Below, piece after piece: positions 51,997 to 60,902 of a DNA stretch of 62,322 nucleotides. Location: positions 1 to 62,322 of the forward strand of contig CANGCO010000008.1 in assembly GCA_947452365.1 (NCBI GenBank), in the 5' to 3' direction. Source of the stretch: Caulobacteraceae bacterium (GTDB taxonomy: Bacteria > Pseudomonadota > Alphaproteobacteria > Caulobacterales > Caulobacteraceae). Position numbers and translations under genes: made by a program. The notes under the pieces were generated by a model, which was not told the origin of the DNA, searched no databases, and worked only from the letters and a program-made list of their open reading frames with translations. Within the stretch, counting starts at the first letter, position 1; every line of letters starts with the position of its first letter.

Positions 51997-52764
51997 ATGA
52001 ATACGCTATCTCTAAAAGGTCAGGTGGCCGTTGTTACCGGCGCTTCTAGCGGTCTGGGCGTTCGGTTTGCACATATATTGGCCGATGCCGGGGCCTCTGT
52101 GGCCTTGATGGCCCGGCGCACGGATCGGCTCGATGCTGTCGTGGCGGCCATTGTCGCCAAGGGTGGCGTGGCCAAGGCTTTCGCTCTAGATGTCTCGGAT
52201 GCCCATGCGATTGGCCCAGCCATGGATGCGGCCCAGGCGGCTCTTGGCCCGATCTCGATCCTGATCAATAATGCCGGGGTTGGTGCTGATGGTCGGGCGC
52301 TCGATATATCGATCGAGGATTATGATGCAGGCTTTGCGGTCAATACCCGCGGCGTGTTTTTTGCTGCGCGTGAGGCGGCGAGGCGCATGATTGATAGTGG
52401 TCTGGCGGCCCAGGGCCTGTGCCGGATCGTCAATATTGCCTCGATTGCCGGATCGAATTCACTCCCGGGCCTGCCTGTCTATTGCGCGACCAAGGCCGCT
52501 GTCATCAGCCTGACCAAGAGCCTGGCCAAGGAATGGGTACGCAAGCTGATTGCCGTCAATGCCATATGCCCAGGCTTTATCGAGACCGAAATCAATGCCG
52601 ATTGGTTTAAGACCGATGGCGGCCAGGCCCAGATCAAGAGCTTTCCGCGTCGCCGCCTCATGCTGGACAGCGACCTTGATGGCGTGCTCATGACCCTGGT
52701 CGGCCCGGGCGCGCACGGCATGACCGGCTCAATCATCACGATTGATGACGGCCAAACCCTTTAA
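51997..52764 (+). CDS. short-chain dehydrogenase/reductase (SDR)
   Basis: 255 residues from ATG 51997 ([21 protein letters not shown]); the frame is open further back, but the extension is not SDR-like. NAD(P) loop [22 protein letters not shown], catalytic Ser in IASIAGSN, and Tyr-x3-Lys in YCATKAAV. Classical SDR, oxidising or reducing a 3-hydroxyacyl-like or alcohol substrate. Twenty-six bases before the racemase gene on the same strand, so both probably treat the same acyl-CoA. Cofactor choice (ARRTDR at strand 2) suggests NADP. Confidence 0.9.
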   Translation: MNTLSLKGQVAVVTGASSGLGVRFAHILADAGASVALMARRTDRLDAVVAAIVAKGGVAKAFALDVSDAHAIGPAMDAAQAALGPISILINNAGVGADGRALDISIEDYDAGFAVNTRGVFFAAREAARRMIDSGLAAQGLCRIVNIASIAGSNSLPGLPVYCATKAAVISLTKSLAKEWVRKLIAVNAICPGFIETEINADWFKTDGGQAQIKSFPRRRLMLDSDLDGVLMTLVGPGAHGMTGSIITIDDGQTL

Positions 52765-52790
52765 TCCACAATAATAACGGAGAAACCCCC

Positions 52791-53918
52791 ATGGCGTCTG
52801 GACCCCTATCAGGCCTGAAAATTGTTGAATTTGCCGGGATTGGCCCTGGCCCCTTTTGCGGCATGCTCTTGTCCGATCTTGGCGCGGATGTTGTGCGCAT
52901 TGACCGCAAGGGCGCAGGCCGAGGCTCAAAATTTGATGTGACCGGCCGCGGCCGCCGGTCCATCGCCCTGGACCTCAAATCGCCTGCGGCGGTTGAGGCC
53001 TGCTTGAAGCTAATGGACGGGGCTGATGCCGTGTTTGAAGGCTTTCGTCCCGGCGTGATGGAGCGGCTTGGTCTTGGTCCCGATGTGGCGCTGAAGCGCA
53101 ATCCAAAACTGGTGTTTGGTCGCATGACCGGCTGGGGTCAATTCGGCCCCTATGCCAAGGCTGCGGGCCACGACATGAACTATATAGCCATTACCGGCGC
53201 GCTGCATGCGATCGGTACAGAGGACAAGCCTGTGCCACCGCTCAATCTGGTCGGCGATTTCGGCGGTGGTGCGCTTTATCTGGCCTTTGGGTTGCTGGCC
53301 GGGGTCATCCATGCCCGCGCAACCGGCCAGGGCCAGGTGATTGACTGCGCCATGAGCGATGGTGCCGCCAGCCTAATGGCCATGTTCTATGGCATGAAGG
53401 GCTCAGGCATGTGGGGCAATGACCGCCGCACCAATCTGCTGGACGGCGGCGCCCATTTCTATGACACCTATCAATGCAGCGATGGCAAATGGATATCGAT
53501 CGGCTCGATCGAGCCGCAATTCTATGCCCTCTTGCTGGAAAAGACCGGCATTACCGATCCTGCCTTTGCCAATCAGATGAGCCGTGAGGCCTGGCCTGAT
53601 CTGAGCGCCAAATTGGCAACTGTGATTGCCACCAAGACGCAAAAAGACTGGTGCGATCTGATGGACGGCACAGACGTTTGCTTTGCGCCCGTGCTGGATC
53701 TGGATGAGGCGCCCAAGCATGCGCACAATGTCGCGCGTCAGACCTTTATTGAGGTCGAGGGTGTGGTCCAGCCCGCGCCCGCGCCGCGCTTTTCGGCAAC
53801 CCCTGGGCAGGTTCAGGGCCCGCCGCCTGCGATTGGTGGTCATACGGAAAGTGCACTCTTGGACTGGGGCTTTAGTGGTTCGGAGATCGACGCGCTGAAA
53901 TCGGCGGGCGCGGTCTAG
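52791..53918 (+). CDS. CaiB/BaiF CoA-transferase family, alpha-methylacyl-CoA racemase-like
   Basis: 375 residues, SD GGAG. Family III fold: [44 protein letters not shown]. The pair [17 protein letters not shown] and [15 protein letters not shown] gives the His and Asp of alpha-methylacyl-CoA racemases, which interconvert 2-methylacyl-CoA epimers before beta-oxidation. C-terminal [20 protein letters not shown] is standard. Full length. A 9-bp hairpin follows the stop. Likely part of branched-chain or sterol side-chain use together with the SDR and VOC neighbours. Confidence 0.9.
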   Translation: MASGPLSGLKIVEFAGIGPGPFCGMLLSDLGADVVRIDRKGAGRGSKFDVTGRGRRSIALDLKSPAAVEACLKLMDGADAVFEGFRPGVMERLGLGPDVALKRNPKLVFGRMTGWGQFGPYAKAAGHDMNYIAITGALHAIGTEDKPVPPLNLVGDFGGGALYLAFGLLAGVIHARATGQGQVIDCAMSDGAASLMAMFYGMKGSGMWGNDRRTNLLDGGAHFYDTYQCSDGKWISIGSIEPQFYALLLEKTGITDPAFANQMSREAWPDLSAKLATVIATKTQKDWCDLMDGTDVCFAPVLDLDEAPKHAHNVARQTFIEVEGVVQPAPAPRFSATPGQVQGPPPAIGGHTESALLDWGFSGSEIDALKSAGAV

Positions 53919-53936
53919 GCTAGGGCTTTACCTGGT

Positions 53937-53960
53937 GCCGAGGATGATCCTATCCTCGGC
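53937..53960 (+). other. 9-bp perfect hairpin between racemase and VOC genes
   Basis: GCCGAGGAT (53937-53945) pairs with ATCCTCGGC (53952-53960) around the six-base loop GATCCT. No T-run follows, so intrinsic termination is doubtful. It lies 20 bases before the next ATG, just ahead of its SD GGGAG. May protect or split the mRNA between the two genes. Confidence 0.5.
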
Positions 53961-53979
53961 TCAGAACGGGAGACTGCCC

Positions 53980-54522
53980 ATGTCTGGAACCTTGCCGACG
54001 CTCAAGGGCGTCCATCATTCAGCCTTTCGCTGCCGCGATGCCGAAGAGACGCGGGCCTTTTATGAGGACGTGCTGGGACTGCCCTTAAAGGCGGCCTTGG
54101 TGTTTGAAGAAGAGCCGGGCACCGGACGGCCTCAGCCCTATATGCATCTGTTCTTCGCGCTGGCCGACGGCAATTATGTCGCCTTTTTTGACGTGCCCGA
54201 AGGCGCGCATGAGGGCAAGTTCAAGATGAAGTCCGGCTTTGACCTGCATTTTGCCATGGAGGTCGAGAGTCATGACCAGATGATGGCCTTTAAGGCCAGG
54301 CTTGATGCGGCTGATGTGCCCTGTTTTGGTCCGATCGACCATCACTTCGTTCATTCGATCTATTTTTATGACCCCAATGGCCTGAATCTGGAAATCACCT
54401 GCCGCGATGCCAGCCATGATCAGGTCATGGAAACCGAAGCGGCCAATGCTAAGGCCGTGATCGCGGCCTGGACCGCCCGCACCGCTGCGCAAAAGGCTGC
54501 TAACAAGGCCGGTGCCGCCTAA
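53980..54522 (+). CDS. VOC (glyoxalase/bleomycin resistance/dioxygenase) family protein
   Basis: 180 residues from ATG 53980 with SD GGGAG. First beta-alpha-beta unit LKGVHHSAFRCRDAEETRAF / YEDVLGLPLKAAL, second unit DLHFAMEVESHDQMMAFKAR, and metal-side residues His (GVHHSAF), His (HFVHSIYFYD) and Glu (LNLEITCR). A one-metal lyase, isomerase or dioxygenase is possible. C-terminal Ala/Lys-rich helix extension. Same strand as the racemase, but separated by the hairpin. Substrate unknown. Confidence 0.88.
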   Translation: MSGTLPTLKGVHHSAFRCRDAEETRAFYEDVLGLPLKAALVFEEEPGTGRPQPYMHLFFALADGNYVAFFDVPEGAHEGKFKMKSGFDLHFAMEVESHDQMMAFKARLDAADVPCFGPIDHHFVHSIYFYDPNGLNLEITCRDASHDQVMETEAANAKAVIAAWTARTAAQKAANKAGAA

Positions 54523-54555
54523 ACCGCTTGCCCTTACTATCTTTGCTTTCGAGCA

Positions 54556-55464
54556 ATGGCCGATTTGACTATAAGGCCGCGCATGATGACAAGTTCACGC
54601 GGCTCAGTATCGAGGATAAATCTTATTCAGGGCATTATCCTGGTGTTCCAAACGATTGGCCGGGCCGGCCTTCGTTTGTTTGGGCGCGATGTCATGCTCT
54701 ATGTCGGCGGCGTCTCGTTTTTCGCGCTTTTGGCCGTATTTCCAGCGGTCGCGATTTTGATTGGCATTTATGGATTGTTTGCCACCCCAGACCAGGCGGC
54801 CACGCAGGCTGAAATGGTGGCGCGGTTCATGCCGATCGGCGCCCAGGACCTGTTTCGTCACGAGGTGTTAAGATTGTCGCGTGTGCCGCTCGGCACGGTT
54901 TCGGCGCAAAGTGGCCTAGCCGGTCTGGTCGGGGCCTATGCCGCGCATCGCGGGTTTAAGGCCTTGCTTGCAGGCCTGAGCTTTATCCATGATGAGGATA
55001 AGCCGCAGGGCTTTGTGCGGTTCAATCTCTTGGCCCTCGTCGTTCTGATCGCCGCTTTTGTCTTGCTGGGTCTGGTTTCCGTGGCCTTTTTGATGGTCCG
55101 GGTCCTGGCCAATGCCTCGGGCATTAGCCTTTTGGCAGGCGTATCCTGGCTGTTTAGTGAATGGGTCTGGGCCAGTCTTGGCCTCAGCCTCGGTCTAAGC
55201 CTCATCTATCGCTATGTCATGTCGAGCGAGCCGGTCGTCTGGCCAGCGGCCCTGATTGGCGGGGTGGCGGCCGCGGCCCTGACCCTGGCAGCGTCCTGGG
55301 CCAGCGGCGTCTATGTCAATCAGATCGCCCATCTTGGTGCCACCTATGGCTCGATCTCGGCTGTGGTCATATTCCTGATCTGGGTGTCTTGGAGCGTGAA
55401 TGCGGTGTTTTACGGCGGCGCTCTGGCGACCGAGGCAGAAATCGTGCTAAGAAAACAATCCTAA
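54556..55464 (+). CDS. YihY/virulence factor BrkB family membrane protein
   Basis: 302 residues, six predicted transmembrane helices (about 45-75, 110-128, 155-180, 190-215, 225-250, 260-290). Motifs VMLYVGGVSFFALLAVFPAV near the first helix, GLAGLVGAYAAHRGFKALL, and the late HLGATYGSISAVVIFLIWVSWS are the YihY/BrkB marks. Once misnamed ribonuclease BN; the actual role, perhaps transport, is unknown. Weak SD; MMTSS at 54583 is another start. Three bases separate its stop from the convergent tusA-like gene. Confidence 0.9.
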   Translation: MADLTIRPRMMTSSRGSVSRINLIQGIILVFQTIGRAGLRLFGRDVMLYVGGVSFFALLAVFPAVAILIGIYGLFATPDQAATQAEMVARFMPIGAQDLFRHEVLRLSRVPLGTVSAQSGLAGLVGAYAAHRGFKALLAGLSFIHDEDKPQGFVRFNLLALVVLIAAFVLLGLVSVAFLMVRVLANASGISLLAGVSWLFSEWVWASLGLSLGLSLIYRYVMSSEPVVWPAALIGGVAAAALTLAASWASGVYVNQIAHLGATYGSISAVVIFLIWVSWSVNAVFYGGALATEAEIVLRKQS

Positions 55465-55467
55465 AGC

Positions 55468-55680
55468 CTAGGGTTTTTCGATCAGAAAGCTTAGGCCGCC
55501 AGCCTGTGACAGGCTTTCAATTACAATCAGGCCCAGGCTCTGGGCCAGGTGCGGCACGTCAATCTTGGCCATGGGATCATCGGCCAAGAGGCGAAGGTAA
55601 CTGCCAGAGGCCGCCGTCTCTACTGCGCGACGCAGACGCAAGGTCGGGACAGGGCAGCGATGGCCGCGCGCATCGATCAA
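55468..55680 (-). CDS. TusA-family sulfur carrier / sulfurtransferase
   Basis: 70 residues in the frame starting TTG 55680. The N-terminal DARGHRCPVPTLRLRRAV carries the CPxP motif whose Cys holds persulfide sulfur; then LRLLADDPMAKIDVPHLAQS and GGLSFLIEKP complete the fold. TusA proteins pass sulfur for tRNA thiolation or molybdopterin. The start is doubtful: neither TTG 55680 nor CTG 55695, in the same frame and adding five residues, has a good ribosome site. Follows the DUF2855 gene by 23 bases. Confidence 0.85.
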   Translation of the reverse strand: MIDARGHRCPVPTLRLRRAVETAASGSYLRLLADDPMAKIDVPHLAQSLGLIVIESLSQAGGLSFLIEKP

Positions 55681-55703
55681 GATTTCAGCGGGGGGCAGGG
55701 CCT

Positions 55704-56792
55704 TTAAGCCTCTATGCGGGCCATATGGCCCTGTTCGGGCCGGGCGCGGCCCTCAAGGACCTCAAAATAGATCGCCTCGACTGCCGCTGGGCCGACGCCT
55801 TCAGAGACCTTGAGCCAGCCTGCCACATCGGCCAAGAACGCGGTCCAGACCCCCGCGACGCGCTTATCCAGCTCGCCCGGACCCCAGTCTGTGTGCCGCT
55901 TCTTGATCTGGCTTGGAGCAAAGAACAGGGTAGGTTTTGGGCCGGGCAGGGCCTCGTGAATCTCTCGGTCCTCCCAATGCGTGCCGCCGACCGAGCAGGA
56001 ATAGGCCAGAGCCTCGGCAAAATGGTTATGGATCGCCGCCCGAACCGAGCCACCGCCGGCCATATCGACAAAAACGGCCGTGTCCTTGGCTAGGGTCCCG
56101 ATGGCGTCATAGGTCACCACCTTGTCATAATAGCCGGTGTTTTCGACAAAGACCTTATTGGCGTCAGACGTCAGGCCAATAATCTCAATGCCCTTGCGGG
56201 CGGCATGTTTGAGCGCAAAGGCCAGGCCAAGCGAGGTCTTGCTCGAGGCGCTGGACAAGATCACCTGTTTGGCGCCGAAAAAGCCGTTATCCTCTAGGAA
56301 ATCATCAATCACGAATGAGGTCATGAACAGGGGCCGCAATATGGCCTGAGCCGGTTCGATTTCGGTGGTGTGTCCGGCATCGTTCGAAACGCGCTGGTAA
56401 TTATTATAGACGGCAGCAAGCGCTGCGCGGTGCTCGGCCTTGTCGATCAAGCTGGCGGGCGAGGCGCGATCGGCCTCGATCACCAGATAGCTGGACATGG
56501 GAAAATAGCCGTAAAGGCGCTCACCGACTGCCACGCCCGGATGACGGCTCTCGACCACATTACCAAAGCCCCAGACCGGAATCCGGCCAAGGCCTTCGGG
56601 GGCTGGGAAAAAATTCCAATAACCCATGGCCTGCCCAAACACGCCATAGGTGATATTATTGGCGGTAAAGGCAAAATGGTCGATCTTGACCAGGATGTCG
56701 CCGTCCTTCAGGGCCTGAACCGGCTGGGTTCGCCATTCGGCCCTGCGCAAATCGCCGCGCGACACGAGGAAGTCTTGGCTGTGCAGGGTCAT
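55704..56792 (-). CDS. DUF2855 family protein (MDR-like)
   Basis: 362 residues from ATG 56792 (MTLHSQDFLVSRGDL). Looks like a distant medium-chain dehydrogenase: FTANNITYGVFGQAMGYWNFFP, VWGFGNVVESRHPGVAVGERLYGY, then a Rossmann-like ILSSASSKTSLGLAFAL and GLTSDANKVFVENTGYYDKVV. No zinc ligands are seen. Known to me only as DUF2855, often next to acyl-CoA genes; a reductase function is plausible. Between enoyl-CoA hydratase (60 bases upstream) and the tusA-like gene. Confidence 0.88.
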   Translation of the reverse strand: MTLHSQDFLVSRGDLRRAEWRTQPVQALKDGDILVKIDHFAFTANNITYGVFGQAMGYWNFFPAPEGLGRIPVWGFGNVVESRHPGVAVGERLYGYFPMSSYLVIEADRASPASLIDKAEHRAALAAVYNNYQRVSNDAGHTTEIEPAQAILRPLFMTSFVIDDFLEDNGFFGAKQVILSSASSKTSLGLAFALKHAARKGIEIIGLTSDANKVFVENTGYYDKVVTYDAIGTLAKDTAVFVDMAGGGSVRAAIHNHFAEALAYSCSVGGTHWEDREIHEALPGPKPTLFFAPSQIKKRHTDWGPGELDKRVAGVWTAFLADVAGWLKVSEGVGPAAVEAIYFEVLEGRARPEQGHMARIEA

Positions 56793-56852
56793 GGGGCGCT
56801 CCGGCGGTGATTTCAGCGTGACAGTGCCGTTTCGGGCCTGGGCTGGCAAGGC

Positions 56853-57647
56853 TTAGCGGAAGGGAAAGCTGGGACTGCGCTTTTCCATAAAGGCGGCGCG
56901 GCCCTCAGCAAAATCAGGCCCCTCGACGGCATCGAGTATCCAGGCCCGGGTCTGATCAGTCTCTGTGGCTTGGCCGTTCAGGATCATGGCCACCACCTGC
57001 TTGACCTTGCGCGCGGTCCATTGCGACGATGAGGTGATCTGGGCAAGCTTGGCCAAAACGGCGGTCTCCAGCGCATCTGGCGCATGCAGGCTATTGACCA
57101 GATGGATGCGCAAGGCCTCGTCCGCGGTCATGATCTCGCCGGTAAAGAGGATGTTCTTGGCAGCGGACGCCCCGACCGCATCGACCAGCCGCTTTGTATC
57201 GCTAAGGCCATACATCAGGCCAAGCCGCGCAGGCGTAATGCCAAACCGCGCATCGTTTGCCGCCAGCCTAAGGTCACAGGCCAGCGCCAGCGCCAGGCCA
57301 CCGCCCACGCAAGCCCCGCGGATCATGGCAATCGTCGGCTTGGACAGGCCAGCCAGTGCATCGACGCCGCCCGACACGGCATTGCGATAGGCGGTCGCTG
57401 CCTCGCGCGTGCCATAGACCACTTCAAACTCAGATATATCGGCTCCAGCGGCAAAATGCTCGCCTGCGCCGCGCACGATCAAGACCTTGGCCGCCTCCGC
57501 CGCCTCTACCGCCGCACAGGCCGCGGGCAGGGCTGACCACATGGCCTTGGTCATGGCATTGCGCTTGGCCGATTGGTTGAGGGTCAGAACAGCATAGTCG
57601 CCGATCAGGTCTAGGGTCAGGGCCTGGTCTGCAAAGGTCTGGGTCAT
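56853..57647 (-). CDS. enoyl-CoA hydratase/isomerase (crotonase) family
   Basis: 264 residues from ATG 57647 (MTQTFADQALTLDLIG); a GTG three codons earlier is possible. Crotonase fold: VLTLNQSAKRNAMTKAMWSAL, oxyanion loop EHFAAGADISEFE, second loop IRGACVGGGLALALACDLR, and ARFGITPARLGLMYGLSDTKRL. The usual catalytic Glu pair is not fully kept: the helix position carries ARLGLMYG rather than P-E-x-x-L-G, so isomerase or other chemistry may apply. First gene of a three-gene minus operon. Divergent from DUF6249 (57814). Confidence 0.88.
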   Translation of the reverse strand: MTQTFADQALTLDLIGDYAVLTLNQSAKRNAMTKAMWSALPAACAAVEAAEAAKVLIVRGAGEHFAAGADISEFEVVYGTREAATAYRNAVSGGVDALAGLSKPTIAMIRGACVGGGLALALACDLRLAANDARFGITPARLGLMYGLSDTKRLVDAVGASAAKNILFTGEIMTADEALRIHLVNSLHAPDALETAVLAKLAQITSSSQWTARKVKQVVAMILNGQATETDQTRAWILDAVEGPDFAEGRAAFMEKRSPSFPFR

Positions 57648-57813
57648 GGACGCCACCGTTCTGGGCTAAGGAGGTTTGGCCGCTGGATTACAGGCTATGG
57701 CAAAGATTACAAAGATTTCATGCAATCGTGTGCATCTAAACGGGCAGGCTTGGGTCTCTAATCATCAGAAGCCTGCGGCATTGACGTCGCAGCTATGGAT
57801 TTGGAGATGTTTT

Positions 57814-58215
57814 ATGGCCGAGATTTTGGTTCCTTTGGGTTTTCTCACATTTTTGACCGCAATCATCATTGTGCCCGTGATTATGCGCAGCCGTGACCGC
57901 GCCCTGCTGCACGAGACCTTGCGGATCGCCTATGACAAGGGCCAGCCGGTTGCGCCGGAAATGATCGAAATGCTTCAGCGAGATGTTCGCGAGCGCAGTG
58001 GGCGGCATGCTCGCAGTTCTGCGGGCCGTGATTTGCGTTGGGCGGTCATTCTGATCGGCCTGGCCCTCGGCTTGGTCGCTATGAGCTTTGCACTGAATAT
58101 GACAGAGGGCCCCGAGGCGCTCTATGGCACACTGGCGGGTGCGACCATTCCTGGGTTTATTGGTCTTGGGTTTTTAGTGCTCTGGTATTTTGGCCGCAAC
58201 AAGCCTGAGGTTTGA
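57814..58215 (+). CDS. DUF6249 domain membrane protein of the ECF sigma operon
   Basis: 133 residues from ATG 57814 (GGAG as SD). N-terminal transmembrane helix (LVPLGFLTFLTAIIIVPVIM), cytosolic linker with RDRALLHETLRIAYDKGQ and PEMIEMLQRDVRERSG, then two more helices (72-92, 108-128). The MxRxRDR-x-x-HET-x-R pattern and small size fit DUF6249, regularly placed before an ECF sigma gene. Possibly senses envelope state. Followed after 32 bases by the sigma factor. Confidence 0.78.
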   Translation: MAEILVPLGFLTFLTAIIIVPVIMRSRDRALLHETLRIAYDKGQPVAPEMIEMLQRDVRERSGRHARSSAGRDLRWAVILIGLALGLVAMSFALNMTEGPEALYGTLAGATIPGFIGLGFLVLWYFGRNKPEV

Positions 58216-58247
58216 AGCGCGGCTGATCGAGCGGGCCGGGGCAGGGC

Positions 58248-58841
58248 ATGAGCATGCAAAAGGCAAGGCCGCTGGCCAGCCTGCACGATATCGATCTGGT
58301 GTCCTTATCGATTGCGGGGGACCGTACGGCGTTTGGCGAACTGGTTCGGCGGCACGGCCCAGGCGTGCGCGGCCTTTTGCGCCGCATGGGGGCTGAGCCG
58401 GATCTTGCTGATGATGTTGCCCAAGACGCCTTCCTGACCGCGTTTGAACAGATTGCCGAGTTTCGCGGCGATGGCAGTTTTGCGGGATGGGTCAAGCGCA
58501 TTGCCGTGCGCCTGCATATCCGTCGCTGGAAAAAAGATCGCCGCCTCGATCTGATGGCTGAGACCCCTGAACCGATCTGGGACGGCAACGCGCAGCCGGG
58601 CGATAGTGCCGCGCAGGCGCGACATATGGATCTCGATTCAGCGCTGGCGGCCTTAAGTCCGGCTGAACGGGCCTGCGTTAGCCTGTGTTTCGGGGCGGGC
58701 ATGTCGCATGCAGAGGCGGCCGAGGCCTTGAATATTCCGCTCGGCACCGTCAAATCGCATGTCAAACGCGGACTAGAGCGGCTTAAACATCAACTGGCCC
58801 CAAATGCTGAGGCCCGATCAGAGCAAGACGCCCATGGCTGA
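58248..58841 (+). CDS. ECF-type RNA polymerase sigma factor
   Basis: 197 residues. Region 2 (LVSLSIAGDRTAFGELVRRH and ADDVAQDAFLTAFEQIAEFR, then GSFAGWVKRIAVRLHIRRWK) and region 4 (ALAALSPAERACVSLCFGAG; EAAEALNIPLGTVKSHVKRGL) are both clear, with no region 1 or 3. It directs polymerase to a small regulon, perhaps its own operon. No classic anti-sigma with a zinc-binding HxxxCxxC follows; the next gene, overlapping its stop, is a short membrane protein that may hold it. The long linker from about 105 to 125 is normal. Confidence 0.92.
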   Translation: MSMQKARPLASLHDIDLVSLSIAGDRTAFGELVRRHGPGVRGLLRRMGAEPDLADDVAQDAFLTAFEQIAEFRGDGSFAGWVKRIAVRLHIRRWKKDRRLDLMAETPEPIWDGNAQPGDSAAQARHMDLDSALAALSPAERACVSLCFGAGMSHAEAAEALNIPLGTVKSHVKRGLERLKHQLAPNAEARSEQDAHG

Positions 58842-59214
58842 TCACGATTTCAAGTACCGACTCGAACGCTTGTTCAATACCCCGCCAAGCCTTGCCGATA
58901 GCGAGGCCTTTGCCCTGAGGGTTGAGGCGCGTTTGGCCAAGGGCTGGCAGGTGCGCAATCTGGTGCTCGGCGCTTCGGGCCTAATCGGGGGTCTGATTGC
59001 CGTGCGCCAGGCCATGGGCCTGAACCTGTATGGACGATTAGAGGCCTTTTCTGGCCTTGAAACGCGTCAGGCCTTGGCGAGTTTGGCGCGCTGGACCCCG
59101 TCCCATCTGGGCTTGCCCTCATGGCCATTTGGTGGTGAAGCGATCTGGATGTCAGGCGGCCTGATGGTTTTGGCCATTGGATTTGCCTTGATACGGTTGC
59201 TTGAGGAGGTCTAG
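58834..59214 (+). CDS. small membrane protein, likely regulator of the ECF sigma factor
   Basis: 126 residues from ATG 58834 (MADHDFKYRLERLFNTPPSL), overlapping the sigma stop by eight bases. Cytosolic N-terminal helix, then a transmembrane stretch (NLVLGASGLIGGLIAVRQAM) and a C-terminal one (SGGLMVLAIGFALIRLL). The overlap and topology argue for an anti-sigma-like role, holding the factor at the membrane, but no zinc motif or known anti-sigma domain is visible. A DUF6249 - sigma - this gene trio suggests a small sensing unit. Function inferred from context. Confidence 0.68.
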   Translation: MADHDFKYRLERLFNTPPSLADSEAFALRVEARLAKGWQVRNLVLGASGLIGGLIAVRQAMGLNLYGRLEAFSGLETRQALASLARWTPSHLGLPSWPFGGEAIWMSGGLMVLAIGFALIRLLEEV

Positions 59215-59219
59215 GCCCT

Positions 59220-60044
59220 TTGTCCGCCCAAACACAGGCCGCTATTGCCCGGATCTCGGCCCCGGAAATTACGGCCCGCAAAAGTGGTGAGCCGATTGTC
59301 TGTCTGACCGCCTATACCGCGCCCATGGCGGCCCTAATGGATCCGCATTGCGATCTTTTACTGGTTGGCGATTCGGTTGGCATGGTGGTGCATGGCCTGC
59401 CCAATACGGTTGGCGTGACCTTGGAGATGATGATCCTGCACGGTCAGGCCGTCATGCGCACCGCCAAGCGCGCCCTCGTTGTTATCGACATGCCGTTCGG
59501 CAGTTATGAAGGCTCGGTGCAAGCGGCCTATGACAATGCCGTGCGGATCATGAAGGAAACCGGTGCCCAGGCGGTCAAGGTCGAGAGCGGCCCAACCGTG
59601 CCCGACACGATTGCCTATATGGTGCGCCGCGGCATTCCGGTTATGGGCCATGTCGGCCTTAGGCCCCAGTCCGTCTTGGTCGATGGCGGGTTTCGTGCCA
59701 AGGGCCGCACCGAGGACGAGCGCGAGCGCGTGATTGCTGAGGCCAAGGCCACAGCCGATGCGGGGGCCTTTTGTCTGGTGGTTGAGGGCGTGGCCGAGGC
59801 TCTGGCCCGCGATGTGACCGCCGCGGTCAGCGTGCCGACGATTGGCATTGGCGCATCCAGCGGCTGTGACGGACAGATTCTGGTTACGGATGACATGCTG
59901 GGCCTGTTTGACTGGACCCCGAAATTTGTCCGCCGCTATGCCGATCTGCGCGGTGAAATCAGCCGCGCCGTCGAATCCTATGCGCAAGATGTCCGGGCAA
60001 GGCGGTTTCCGGGCAAGGAAGAGACTTATTTTTCCAAGCCTTGA
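59220..60044 (+). CDS. panB: 3-methyl-2-oxobutanoate hydroxymethyltransferase PanB
   Basis: 274 residues from TTG 59220, with a strong SD (GAGGAGG at 59203-59209). Makes ketopantoate for pantothenate and CoA with methylene-THF. Metal ligands in LLVGDSVGMVVHG and VVIDMPFGSYEGS, substrate region AVKVESGP, GHVGLRPQSV, and catalytic Glu in LVVEGVAEALARD, then IGIGASSGCDGQILV. Full length. Five bases after the membrane regulator of the sigma operon. No panC is adjacent. Confidence 0.96.
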   Translation: MSAQTQAAIARISAPEITARKSGEPIVCLTAYTAPMAALMDPHCDLLLVGDSVGMVVHGLPNTVGVTLEMMILHGQAVMRTAKRALVVIDMPFGSYEGSVQAAYDNAVRIMKETGAQAVKVESGPTVPDTIAYMVRRGIPVMGHVGLRPQSVLVDGGFRAKGRTEDERERVIAEAKATADAGAFCLVVEGVAEALARDVTAAVSVPTIGIGASSGCDGQILVTDDMLGLFDWTPKFVRRYADLRGEISRAVESYAQDVRARRFPGKEETYFSKP

Positions 60045-60134
60045 GCTTAACCTGCACCGCTTGCATTGCGGCCAAGCCCGACAGGCGATAGGTTCCCACC
60101 TCATTGTCCCTGGCCAAGAGCGGAGCCTGCACGC

Positions 60135-60902
60135 GTGTCCGACGTATTTGATGAAGTCGAAGAACAACTTCGGTCCGAACAGTATATGGTCATGGCGCGC
60201 CGCGCTGTGCCCTGGATCATTGGCACCCTAGCTGCAGCCCTGGTGATTGCCGTGGGTGTTTATGGGTATCTGGACTATCAGACCAAGCAGGCCGGTAAGG
60301 CCGCTGAATCCTATGGCCAAGCGCTTGAGACCTATACCAAGGGCGATAAGGCGGCGGCCTTTACAGAGTTCCAGACCGTGATCAATGTCGGCTCGGGCGG
60401 CTATAAGGCCCTAGCCCTGATGCAGCAGGGCGCGATTCGCCTCGAGCAGGACAAGACGGCCGAGGCCGTGACCTTGTTTGATGCCGCCGCCAAGGCCGCG
60501 CCGAATTTAATCATAGGCGACGCCGCCCGCCTCAAATCCGCCTTCGCCGTGATGGACACAGCGCCTTATTCGGAAATCGAAAAAAGGCTCAAGCCCTTGA
60601 CGGAAGTAAAACACCCCTATCGCCCAACCGCCATTGAGGCCCTGGCCCTGGCCAAGATTGCCGCTGGCAAGGTCGCTGAGGCCAAGAGTGATCTGAATGT
60701 CCTGACCCTGCTGCCCGATGCACCAGACGCCATGCGCCAGCGCGCCAATGCCGCGATCAGCCTGATCGATGCCGGAACCGCCAAGAGCATGCCGCAGGTC
60801 GCCAAGGCCGCCTTGGCCCTGCCCAAGCCCATAACCCTGCCCGCCGGGGCCATGATCCCTGGCCTGACCGCGCCACAAGCCCAGGCTGGAGCCGCCCAAT
60901 GA
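60135..60902 (+). CDS. TPR-like membrane protein upstream of bamB (YfgM-like)
   Basis: 255 residues from GTG 60135 (SDVFDEVEEQLRSEQYMVMA). One transmembrane helix (WIIGTLAAALVIAVGVYGYL) after a cytosolic head, then a periplasmic repeat domain: GKAAESYGQALETYTKGDKA, YKALALMQQGAIRLEQDKTA, with tetratricopeptide spacing. In E. coli the yfgM - bamB - der order is the same and YfgM works near the translocon and outer-membrane protein folding. The bamB gene begins inside its stop (ATGA). Confidence 0.88.
   Translation: MSDVFDEVEEQLRSEQYMVMARRAVPWIIGTLAAALVIAVGVYGYLDYQTKQAGKAAESYGQALETYTKGDKAAAFTEFQTVINVGSGGYKALALMQQGAIRLEQDKTAEAVTLFDAAAKAAPNLIIGDAARLKSAFAVMDTAPYSEIEKRLKPLTEVKHPYRPTAIEALALAKIAAGKVAEAKSDLNVLTLLPDAPDAMRQRANAAISLIDAGTAKSMPQVAKAALALPKPITLPAGAMIPGLTAPQAQAGAAQ

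Noticed and set aside
55161-56093. 310-residue plus-strand ORF across yihY, tusA-like and DUF2855
   Set aside because: Crosses three real genes in other frames and has no recognisable domain.
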